Made by a program: the position numbers and the translations under genes. Of a stretch of 64,000 bases of DNA, positions 42,846 through 50,446 are shown piece by piece (position 1 is the first letter of the stretch; every line of letters starts with the position of its first letter). The notes under the pieces were generated by a model, which saw nothing but the letters and a program-made list of their open reading frames with translations, had not been told where the DNA came from and did no database searches. This stretch comes from JBEKTW01 sp049515655 (GTDB taxonomy: Bacteria; Bacteroidota; Ignavibacteria; UBA10030; SZUA-254), in assembly GCA_049515655.1 (NCBI GenBank), contig JBEKTW010000020.1, positions 7,942-71,941 on the forward strand, in the 5' to 3' direction.

Positions 42846-42977
42846 TTGTCATTCCCACATATCTTAAGCGGGAATCTTTCTCTTCGCTTTCATACAGGAT
42901 TCCCGATAGAAGTCCCGCCTTTTGGATTCCGCTTACGTTGGCGGGATTCTGAAAAGCGGAACATTCGGGAATGACAA
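42846..42977. repeat. Intergenic inverted repeat
   Basis: TTGTCATTCCC (42846-42856) and GGGAATGACAA (42967-42977) are the ends of an imperfect palindrome. Inside are further pairs, such as AAGCGGGAATC and GATTCCCG, and CCCGCC with GGCGGG. No gene; it looks like a dispersed REP/MITE type. Confidence 0.55.
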
Positions 42978-43056
42978 ATCGATGGGGGGATTCATCGGCA
43001 ACATCAGTTAGCCAACGTATTTCTGAGACGGGACACCAGGCATTCGTAATCTCCCA

Positions 43057-43854
43057 TCAACCGAACCGGGAGATACTCATTACCGGCTCAAGACGACCGA
43101 GCTTTTCATCTCCCGGATAACACACTCGTTCGAGGAACAAACCGGACGGCGGGGCAGTCAGTTTGGCAGGCGCATCGGATTTGACCTTCAATAATTTCTC
43201 GACTTCCTGGACCGAGAGTTTTCCGCGACCGACCTCCGCGAGAACGCCAACCACTTGGCGGACCATCTTCCACAAGAAATGGGACCCTTCGATACGAATC
43301 AGGATCAGGTCTTCCGCCTCTTTCAGCGTCAACCCCTCGATGAGTACCATCGTTGATTTCTCTTCAGGGTCGTCGGCAGTGAACGACTGAGCGTTTTTCA
43401 TTCCGACAAAGAGCTTCGCCGCGTCTCTCATCCTGCTGATGTCTAGCGTATCCTTGATCCACCACACATATCTTTTTCCAAAAGCAGTTCGCCTCCGCGA
43501 GATCTGGTAGAGATAGCTTCGCGAGAGCGCATCGTGCCGCGCGTGGAAGTTCCTGTGGGTTTTTTCCACTTCGAGGATGTTGATGTCTGCCGGCAGGAGG
43601 TCGTTGATTTTCAACTTGATGATTTCGGGGGCAAGAACCGTTTTCACGTCAAGGTGGGCGACCTGATGGAGTGCATGGACACCTGCATCGGTCCGGCCGG
43701 AACCGTAGAATTCAATGTCGCTTGTGTCGAACACCACCCGCACCGCATTCAACAACTCTCCCTGCACGGTGCGGGCGTTCTGCTGAACCTGCCATCCGCT
43801 GTAGCGCGTTCCCTCGTATTCAAGATGAACTTTAAAGCGAGCCATCGCCATCAC
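43057..43854 (-). CDS. truA: tRNA pseudouridine(38-40) synthase TruA
   Basis: Enzyme of 265 residues that isomerises uridines in the tRNA anticodon stem-loop. Key blocks: VHLEYEGTRYSGWQVQQNARTVQGEL, the catalytic Asp motif YGSGRTDAGVHALHQVAH, NFHARHDALSRSYLYQI and the C-terminal SHFLWKMVRQVVGVLAEVG. ATG at 43845 (MARF...) is a possible start three residues later. It is the downstream partner of pdxJ and a YbbR protein on the same strand, 49 bases from pdxJ. Confidence 0.96.
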   Translation of the reverse strand: MMAMARFKVHLEYEGTRYSGWQVQQNARTVQGELLNAVRVVFDTSDIEFYGSGRTDAGVHALHQVAHLDVKTVLAPEIIKLKINDLLPADINILEVEKTHRNFHARHDALSRSYLYQISRRRTAFGKRYVWWIKDTLDISRMRDAAKLFVGMKNAQSFTADDPEEKSTMVLIEGLTLKEAEDLILIRIEGSHFLWKMVRQVVGVLAEVGRGKLSVQEVEKLLKVKSDAPAKLTAPPSGLFLERVCYPGDEKLGRLEPVMSISRFG

Positions 43855-43903
43855 ATCGGGCGTGGCCCGGTCGCCTCATCGGCATACGCGGGAACGATTC
43901 CTC

Positions 43904-44638
43904 TCACCTTCTCTTGCCCTTCACCAGCTTTACCATCTCGCGCACGGCCTCCTCGAGTCCGACGAAAACAGCACGCACCATGATCGCGTGACCGATGCTA
44001 ACTTCATCAATTTCCTGAATTCCGGCAACCGGTTTGACGTTTTCATAATCGAGCCCGTGGCCTGCGTTAACGCCGAGTCCAATCCCTGCGGCGAATTTCG
44101 AGATCGAACGGATTTGCCGGAGAAGCAGTTTTCGCCGCTGGCCCGATTGCGCATTGGCGTATTCGCCGGTGTGTATCTCGATCATATCCGCACCGACTTC
44201 TTTTGATGCCTCAACCTGGTCAACCACCGGATCCACGAAGAGACTCACTGCAATGCCGTGCTCATGTAACTGTGATACAGCCCGGTGGACCGATGCTCTA
44301 CGCCGGACGACATCGAGACCTCCTTCCGTCGTCAGCTCGCGCCGCCGTTCGGGAACGATGGTCGCCAGCTCTGGCTTGATGCGTCGTGCGACGGCAATGA
44401 TCTCCGGTGTCGCCGCCATTTCCAAATCCAGCTTTGTTGTCACCGCTTCACGCAGTCTCTTGACATCGTCGTCACGAATATGGCGCCGGTCCTCGCGCAG
44501 ATGACAGACAATTCCGTCCGCGCCGGCTTTCTCGGCAACCAGGGCAGCCGCTACGGGGTCGGGGGCGGTCCCGCCCCGGGCATTGCGCAAAGTAGCCACG
44601 TGATCAATGTTGATTGCGAGCCTCATGGCATGTTTCAC
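43904..44638 (-). CDS. pdxJ: Pyridoxine 5'-phosphate synthase PdxJ
   Basis: TIM-barrel enzyme of 244 residues that condenses 1-deoxyxylulose 5-phosphate with 3-amino-2-oxopropyl phosphate, the last step of the DXP-dependent vitamin B6 pathway. Typical sequence: LAINIDHVATLRNARGG, GADGIVCHLREDRRHI, VTTKLDLEMAAT, IEIHTGEYAN and GLGVNAGHGLDYENV. ATG 44626 (MRLAIN) is probably the true start, since most PdxJ proteins begin there. The longer start overlaps the YbbR gene by 4 bases. Confidence 0.96.
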   Translation of the reverse strand: MKHAMRLAINIDHVATLRNARGGTAPDPVAAALVAEKAGADGIVCHLREDRRHIRDDDVKRLREAVTTKLDLEMAATPEIIAVARRIKPELATIVPERRRELTTEGGLDVVRRRASVHRAVSQLHEHGIAVSLFVDPVVDQVEASKEVGADMIEIHTGEYANAQSGQRRKLLLRQIRSISKFAAGIGLGVNAGHGLDYENVKPVAGIQEIDEVSIGHAIMVRAVFVGLEEAVREMVKLVKGKRR

Positions 44639-45558
44639 AATTTCTTCCTGATGATGAACTGAAATCGCTCCGGAGTTCGGCGGATGACACTGACCCCAGA
44701 CGGCGCGGAAACAAAAGGTGTGATGATGCCAGTCGTGTCCTGAAGCAGCGCTTGATACCCGATGCTCGCCTGGAAGTCCGATGCCGATAGTCTTGCGAGC
44801 TGGTCTATTCCACCGCGAACGATCAGATCGATTTTCGCGGGGATGAATATCACTTCCCGGTTCGAGGGTAACGGAGACGAGGTGAGAGGGATTCCGGAAA
44901 ATGTTTTTTCCGCGAACGGCTGTACGTCAACCTGGAGGTGCACTGTGGCCGGGACCACATTCAGCGAAAAGTTGGTTGGCTCCTCAACCCCAAGCTGCTC
45001 ATTGACGGGATTGTGCTGGTTGTCGTACTTCCGGTAAACTGTCTGCCACCGTGAAATCGTCTCAATGAGGTTGGCCGCCCCGCCGACGAGAACGCTTTCC
45101 GGGACAATGTGCACCGGACCGACCTGCCCATACCCTTCCCGATAGCTCAGGATCACCTGCGGCACCAATGGCACGCGTTTTTCTTTGTAGTCCGCAAGGG
45201 CAAGCACGAGCGTCTCCGGCTTCACGTCAAGCGGTTGAACTGCCATCGGCAACTTTGCATGTTCAAAAAAATCCCGCTTTGTGACCATATATTCCTCGGT
45301 GCTCAACGACGACATGTCGATGTAGTATTTGACATCGCTTGAAAAGTAGATGGCGGCAAGCTGCCATCCGCGGCCCTTGAAGCTGACGACAATGGTCTTC
45401 GGAACCGCAAACTTGAGCGCTTTCCCTTCTTTCAAATTCTCCACCACCACCGGGACGTGCTTGACCAGCGTGTATTCTTCCGCCATGTTGATCGAGATCC
45501 AGACCAGGATGGCAAAAATTACCGAGGCGATAACGATATGGTAACGTTTTTTCCCCAT
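44635..45558 (-). CDS. YbbR-like (CdaR-type) domain protein
   Basis: Membrane-anchored protein of 307 residues: one N-terminal helix (IVIASVIFAILVWISINMA) and then two to three YbbR domains of about 85 residues facing the periplasm (VPVVVENLKEGKALKFAVPKTIVVSFKG; VPLVPQVILSYREGYGQVGPVHIVPESVLVGGAANLI; FSLNVVPATVHLQVDVQPFAEKTFSG). YbbR proteins such as CdaR regulate the diadenylate cyclase in Firmicutes. No cyclase gene is adjacent here, so the partner is unknown. Its stop overlaps the pdxJ start. Confidence 0.8.
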   Translation of the reverse strand: MGKKRYHIVIASVIFAILVWISINMAEEYTLVKHVPVVVENLKEGKALKFAVPKTIVVSFKGRGWQLAAIYFSSDVKYYIDMSSLSTEEYMVTKRDFFEHAKLPMAVQPLDVKPETLVLALADYKEKRVPLVPQVILSYREGYGQVGPVHIVPESVLVGGAANLIETISRWQTVYRKYDNQHNPVNEQLGVEEPTNFSLNVVPATVHLQVDVQPFAEKTFSGIPLTSSPLPSNREVIFIPAKIDLIVRGGIDQLARLSASDFQASIGYQALLQDTTGIITPFVSAPSGVSVIRRTPERFQFIIRKKL

Positions 45559-45650
45559 TCAGGATGGTAATAAAAAACTCCACTCATCTCGATGCCGTTC
45601 CGGCAAGCCGAAACAGTAAGACGAATGGAGTCATAAGCGACATATCCTTT

Positions 45651-46268
45651 CTACTTTGAAAATCTTGCTTTCATCAGCTCCGCGATTAATTCATCTCTGG
45701 TTGCACGGGAAATCTGACGGCCGAAGATAGAGAGACCCTTTGCTCCTCTTGCAAAGCGACGCAGCGCATGTACGGTCATTGCCTCAAGTTGGCGGCGGTA
45801 CTCCTGCCCATTGCCGCTCATCGGCATCTCCGGCGGCGGTTCGGTCGATCCGGACCTCTCCGGAAGCTCTTCCTCCTCACGAGTCTGCGATGCAGGCGGC
45901 TCGGCAACAGCGACCTTTTCTTTCGCGGGTCTGCCGGATTTCCCCTTTACCGCCGGCGGAGTTTCTTTCTGAAGCCGTCCTTGCGCCTTCTTCTGCGGGG
46001 GATAGATAAGAATCTCCGTCCCGTCGTCGGGGCGTGGAATGACGTGTGCAGAAACGAGCTCCCCCACACGCTGCGCGGCGGCGGCACCTGCATCGACGGC
46101 GGCACGTACAGCGGCAACATCGCCCCTGACCTTCACGGTGATCAAACCGGCCTCGGCGCGCTCTTTGCCAATAAGCTGGACATCCGCCGCTTTGACCATC
46201 GCATCGGCGGCCTCAATGGCGGCGACAAGCCCCCGCGTCTCAATTAACCCAAGTGCATACTCAAGCAT
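45651..46268 (-). CDS. BMC shell protein with long C-terminal extension
   Basis: Protein of 205 residues. Residues 1-90 are a BMC hexamer domain: MLEYALGLIETRGLVAAIEAADAMVKAADVQLIGKE, GLITVKVRGDVAAVRAAVDAGAAAAQRVGELVSAHVIPRP. This is followed by a Pro/Glu/Lys-rich linker of about 65 residues and a C-terminal helical segment, MTVHALRRFARGAKGLSIFG and RATRDELIAELMKAR, that resembles Rho-N/SAP-like nucleic-acid-binding helices. The extension is unusual for a shell protein and may recruit cargo or tether the compartment. ATG 46268 begins the fold; the earlier ATG at 46292 adds eight residues. It follows the second shell gene by 80 bases. Confidence 0.85.
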   Translation of the reverse strand: MLEYALGLIETRGLVAAIEAADAMVKAADVQLIGKERAEAGLITVKVRGDVAAVRAAVDAGAAAAQRVGELVSAHVIPRPDDGTEILIYPPQKKAQGRLQKETPPAVKGKSGRPAKEKVAVAEPPASQTREEEELPERSGSTEPPPEMPMSGNGQEYRRQLEAMTVHALRRFARGAKGLSIFGRQISRATRDELIAELMKARFSK

Positions 46269-46348
46269 GAAACTCTCACGATCTATTTCCATCCCCGCGA
46301 CGAGTCACCGGCCGAGTTCGCCGGGACATCGGATACCGGGGATTGAAA

Positions 46349-46642
46349 TCAGTCTTTGGACCGTTTGGGAAGAATCATCTCAACATCGCTGTGCGGGCGC
46401 GGGATGACATGGACGGAGACCAGTTCTCCAACGCGCTGCGCAGCGGCAGCACCGGCGTCCGTCGCGGCCTTGACGGCGCCAACATCTCCGCGTACCATGA
46501 CGGTTACGTACCCACCGCCAATAACCTCCTTGCCGATCAGTGTTACTTTTGCCGCTTTGACCATTGCGTCGGCAGCTTCGATGGAACCGACCAAGCCCTT
46601 CGTCTCGACCATTCCCAGCGCATCAAGCGAAATATCTGCCAT
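46349..46642 (-). CDS. BMC shell protein, EutM/PduA-like hexamer
   Basis: Canonical one-domain microcompartment shell protein of 97 residues: LDALGMVETKGLVGSIEAADAMVKAAKVTLIGKE, GGYVTVMVRGDVGAVKAATDAGAAAAQRVGELVSVHVIPRPH. Such hexamers tile the protein shell of metabolosomes or carboxysomes, with a central pore for substrates. Only two shell genes and no aldehyde dehydrogenase, pentameric vertex protein or signature enzyme are in this window, so this is a satellite locus or the rest is elsewhere. Confidence 0.93.
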   Translation of the reverse strand: MADISLDALGMVETKGLVGSIEAADAMVKAAKVTLIGKEVIGGGYVTVMVRGDVGAVKAATDAGAAAAQRVGELVSVHVIPRPHSDVEMILPKRSKD

Positions 46643-46730
46643 GTAGATTTGCTCCTTTCAAAGAAAGATTATGAGAATTCTATTCAAATAAACGTGACTC
46701 GAATATACTGAAACGGGAGCATAATGTCAA

Positions 46731-46850
46731 TCAGGATTGTTTATTCTGGCGAAACTGTCGCATTTTCTGGTATTTTTTGTGCTCCGGGAGATTGCACAGC
46801 TTTTTTTCAATGGTCAGGATCCTACGTTCCCAATCCTCCCATAATTCCAT
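46731..46850 (-). CDS. Possible small ORF upstream of the BMC genes
   Basis: A 39-codon frame starting MELWEDWERRILTIEKKLC with high Lys/Glu content, resembling an amphipathic helix. It lies 90 bases before the BMC genes on the same strand, in an otherwise empty 400-base gap. No ribosome site is clear and the family is unknown. It could be chance. Confidence 0.25.
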   Translation of the reverse strand: MELWEDWERRILTIEKKLCNLPEHKKYQKMRQFRQNKQS

Positions 46851-46983
46851 GAACTTGACCGGGCTGGACCAACCGCCTGCTGTGATTGCACTCCCTGGAG
46901 GAATTCAGCGCGCACGTCGCACTAAGATATTGGAGGCCGCAACATTTTGAGGAGCTCTTTTTCCGCCAATTCCCCGAAAACGA

Positions 46984-47012
46984 TTGACATTTCTTTAAGA
47001 TTTCGGTATATT
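46984..47012 (+). promoter_or_regulatory. Promoter of the AsmA-like gene
   Basis: TTGACA (46984-46989), 17 bases, TATATT (47007-47012): a near-consensus promoter about 55 bases before the proposed CTG start at 47066. Confidence 0.6.
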
Positions 47013-47065
47013 TTTCCGTTAACACATTATCTGTTGAGTCATCAGCAAGCAGCATAGAGCAGGCC

Positions 47066-49582
47066 CTGACTAAAACCAAGAAAATTTGGATTCTCATTGT
47101 CTCGATTCCGGTGGTCATCATTATCGCCGGTGCCGTAGCTCTGAAGCTCTATTTCACGTCTGACCGGCTTAAGGCGCTGATCATTCCACGCATCCAGGAA
47201 TCGACCCACCGTACCGTAGAAATCAAAGACATCTCACTCGCACTCTTCCCGCGGCTTGGCATATCGGTCGAAGGCCTGAGCATTTCCAATCCACCGGGAG
47301 CGAAGTTTCAGCACGATCAGTTTCTTTCTCTCGACAAATTGCTCATCGACGTTAAGATTCTTCCCTTGCTCGCAAAGCACATTGAAGTCAACCGTCTGAT
47401 CCTCGACCGCCCGAAAATCTATCTTGAAAAACTGGAAAACGGCGCGAAGAACTATTCGACAGGAACCGCAGAGACTCACGGAACGGAAGGTGCAGGTGGA
47501 AGCCCGGCATCCGTCGGTAGCTCCCTTCTTCTCACGAATTTCGAAATCAACGACGGCGAGATTGAATACACCGACAGGAAGTCCAATTCACATGCGGTGA
47601 TTTTCGACTACAACCAAACCGCAAAGGCGGAAACCCGTCCCGCCGACAACTCGATCAGGATTGAGCTTCACTCGACCATCGGCAGACTAAGTTATGGCTC
47701 TCTGAAGATGTCCTACCTGACCGAGATTGCTGTCACAGCAAACGCGCAATTGACGCTTGATCTACAGAAGTATCTGGTCACCCTCGATGACATCGACATC
47801 CGTTTGAAAGACCTGCCTTTGAAGATCACCGGGACCGTTTCGCATTTGCAGACCGTCCCGTTCCTCGATATGGCCATCACGGCACCGGACGCACGCATGG
47901 GGCAATTGTTGTCGCTCGTTCCTCCGGAATTGTTGAAAGCCGCGAAGGGATTGACCAGCTCGGGCGATGTGAAGTTCTCCCTCACCGTCAAAGGCGACAT
48001 GAGTGAGACCATGAACCCCGGAGTGCGGGGAACCTTTGCCGTGACAAACGGAAAAATTCAGTACGCTTCTCTTCCGAAATCCATCACCAACGTTAACGTC
48101 GCCGGGTCCTTCGATAAACCCGCAGCACCAATCACCGCGACGGGAATAGGGTCGTTCAGCATCGACCAATTTGCGGCAAGTCTCGGGAACAATGACATCA
48201 CCGGAAAGCTGCACATGGCGAATTTTGACGACCCCGTACTCTCCGCCTCATTTTCCGGAACAATGAATCTAGCCGAGGTGAAGGACTTCTATCCTCTCGA
48301 ACAAGGAACGGAAGTCAGCGGTCTCCTGCGCGCCAACGTCTCGCTCCAGGGCAAGGCGAAAACTCCGGCCGGTATGAACGCAAGCGGCGCGCTGGAGTTT
48401 CAAAACGTGACCGTGAAGACTGCAAGATCGCCCCGTCCACTCAAAAACATGGTCGGAACGATCACGTTCAATAATCAACTGGTCGAGTCGAAACAGCTTG
48501 CCATGAATATCGGCGAGTCGGACGTGACTCTCTCGTTTGTCCTGAAGAACTACCTTGCTCTGGTGATGGAAGACGCCGCAAAGGCCGGGAAGCCCGGCGC
48601 GAGCATCACTCTCTCGTCGAAACAGCTCCGGACGGCGGACCTGCTTTCGGAATCGACGACCCAGGAGTCTCCCTCAAAGAGGCCAGCAACAAAGGCGGGG
48701 ACACAGGCCGGCTTGCTTCCGGGGATTGACATCGATGCCAATGTCAATATCGGCAAACTTGTCACCGACAAATTCGAATTTGACAACGCCCGCGGATCCA
48801 TTTCGATCTCCGGCGGCACCGTCACGCTGAAGAATTTTTCCGTCAATGCGTTTCAGGGAACCGTCCTCAGCAAAGGAGCGCTCGACCTTCGCGATCCCGG
48901 AAAACGGCCGTTCAACCTAGACCTCGACATCGTCGGGGTCGATGCCCATGCTTTACTCCCAAAGTTTACATCCGTCGGGAATAACCTCTTTGGCAAATTT
49001 ACGATGAAGACAAAGCTCCAGGGCGAGCTCGACGATACGCTTGGCCTCAACCGGCAAACACTGGCCGGCAATGGAACCGTGCAGATTTCCGATGGAAAGG
49101 TCGTCGGCGTGGCGCTCACGTCAAAAATTGCGGACATTACCGGGCTCAACGAACTGCGCGAGGTGAACTTCAAGAACTGGTCGAATTCGTTTACCATCGC
49201 GAACGGCCGCGTCAACATTTCGGACCTGCGCGTGAATGCCGGAACGACCGATATTCTCATGAACGGCTCCCAGGGACTCGACGGCTCGCTCGATTACAGC
49301 CTGGTGGTGAAACTGCCGGCTTCTGCATCCGACCGCCTTAACATTTCCGGAGTCGCCGGAGAATTGCTGCAATTCTTCAAGGACAAAGATGGACGCATCA
49401 GTCTGAGTTTTCTCGCGACGGGAACGTACTCCGAACCGGTTCTGAAACTCGACACAAAATCGCAGGAAGACTTGGCAAAACAAGCCCTGCAGAAAAAGGG
49501 TGACGAAGCCAGGAAGAAACTGGAAAACGACCTCAAGAAGAAGGCAGAGGACGCCCTGAAGAATCTATTCAAGCACCCTTAA
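47066..49582 (+). CDS. AsmA-family envelope protein, apparent CTG start
   Basis: Large protein of about 838 residues: an N-terminal membrane helix (KKIWILIVSIPVVIIIAGAVAL), the AsmA start KLYFTSDRLKALIIPRIQESTHRTVEI, then a long beta-rich periplasmic groove and the AsmA_2-like C-terminal block DLRVNAGTTDILMNGSQGLDGSLDYSL, ending in a Lys-rich coiled tail. AsmA-like proteins bridge the membranes and move phospholipids to the outer membrane. The frame is open from 46988 but has no ATG, GTG or TTG before 47111. GTG 47111 would cut the helix, while CTG 47066 gives a perfect start (MTKTKKIW) with AGCAGG upstream. Confidence 0.85.
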   Translation: MTKTKKIWILIVSIPVVIIIAGAVALKLYFTSDRLKALIIPRIQESTHRTVEIKDISLALFPRLGISVEGLSISNPPGAKFQHDQFLSLDKLLIDVKILPLLAKHIEVNRLILDRPKIYLEKLENGAKNYSTGTAETHGTEGAGGSPASVGSSLLLTNFEINDGEIEYTDRKSNSHAVIFDYNQTAKAETRPADNSIRIELHSTIGRLSYGSLKMSYLTEIAVTANAQLTLDLQKYLVTLDDIDIRLKDLPLKITGTVSHLQTVPFLDMAITAPDARMGQLLSLVPPELLKAAKGLTSSGDVKFSLTVKGDMSETMNPGVRGTFAVTNGKIQYASLPKSITNVNVAGSFDKPAAPITATGIGSFSIDQFAASLGNNDITGKLHMANFDDPVLSASFSGTMNLAEVKDFYPLEQGTEVSGLLRANVSLQGKAKTPAGMNASGALEFQNVTVKTARSPRPLKNMVGTITFNNQLVESKQLAMNIGESDVTLSFVLKNYLALVMEDAAKAGKPGASITLSSKQLRTADLLSESTTQESPSKRPATKAGTQAGLLPGIDIDANVNIGKLVTDKFEFDNARGSISISGGTVTLKNFSVNAFQGTVLSKGALDLRDPGKRPFNLDLDIVGVDAHALLPKFTSVGNNLFGKFTMKTKLQGELDDTLGLNRQTLAGNGTVQISDGKVVGVALTSKIADITGLNELREVNFKNWSNSFTIANGRVNISDLRVNAGTTDILMNGSQGLDGSLDYSLVVKLPASASDRLNISGVAGELLQFFKDKDGRISLSFLATGTYSEPVLKLDTKSQEDLAKQALQKKGDEARKKLENDLKKKAEDALKNLFKHP

Positions 49583-49588
49583 GAACCC

Positions 49589-50401
49589 GTGCCCATCGGT
49601 TATCTCGCTGTCAGGCCGAAACGATCCCTCGGCCAGAACTTTTTGGTCGACGACAATATTGCCAGGAAAATCGTAGAATCGTTGCATCTTCAGAAAGACG
49701 ACGTGCTTCTTGAAATCGGCCCGGGGCATGGAGCTTTGACGAAACACCTTGTGCAGAGCGTCCGGCACTTGATCGCCGTAGAAATCGACGGCCGGGTAGT
49801 GGATGCATTGCGAACAACCTACGGATCATCCGCGACCATTCTCCACCAGGATTTTATGGAAACCGACATCCATTCATTAGCTAAGAAATTCAAAACAAGA
49901 ATTCGCATTGTCGGAAACATCCCCTATCACCTGACAAGCCCGATTCTTTTCAAGATTTTCGACGAGCATCACTCCGTTGACGACGTGACCATAATGGTGC
50001 AAAGAGAAGTTGCCCGGCGAATCCTTGCAGAACCAGGAACCAGAAACTGCGGAATACTTTCGGTGCTCTCCCAGTTTTATGGGGAGCCCAAAGCACTTTT
50101 CACCGTCTCGCCGAACTGCTTCTTCCCAAGACCGATTGTGACATCGACGGTCATCCAGATGAAATTGCTCGAGAAGTCGCAGGCTCCCGTGGATGTGGAG
50201 CTCTTGAGAATCGTCGTGAGAACGGCGTTCGGAAAGCGGCGGAAAACCTTGCGCAACAGCTTGAAATTTCTCCCGTTCGATAAGGACATCGTGACGCAAG
50301 TACTGCCGGGCATCACGATTCCGCTGAACAGACGGGCGGAGGAGTTGACCGTCGAACATTGGGTTACACTCGCAAATGAGATCGGGGCATGCCTGTCGTG
50401 A
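49589..50401 (+). CDS. rsmA: 16S rRNA dimethyladenosine transferase RsmA (KsgA)
   Basis: Methyltransferase of 270 residues that dimethylates A1518/A1519 of 16S rRNA late in 30S assembly. It has PKRSLGQNFLVDDNIARKIV, the SAM motif LEIGPGHGALTKHL, VEIDGRVVDAL, the catalytic NIPYHLTSPILF (N-I-P-Y) and MVQREVARRI, then a helical C-terminal domain with RRKTLRNSLK. GTG start, 6 bases after the AsmA-like gene stop, so co-transcription is likely. Confidence 0.96.
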   Translation: MPIGYLAVRPKRSLGQNFLVDDNIARKIVESLHLQKDDVLLEIGPGHGALTKHLVQSVRHLIAVEIDGRVVDALRTTYGSSATILHQDFMETDIHSLAKKFKTRIRIVGNIPYHLTSPILFKIFDEHHSVDDVTIMVQREVARRILAEPGTRNCGILSVLSQFYGEPKALFTVSPNCFFPRPIVTSTVIQMKLLEKSQAPVDVELLRIVVRTAFGKRRKTLRNSLKFLPFDKDIVTQVLPGITIPLNRRAEELTVEHWVTLANEIGACLS

Positions 50402-50446
50402 CAATATATATTCGTTTCCGCCGCGCAGGCGACCGGATTTTCCCAC

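Noticed and set aside
50402..50446. Mg2+ riboswitch leader before the MgtA-like gene
   Set aside because: The gap is only about 45 bases and no M-box-like structure fits.
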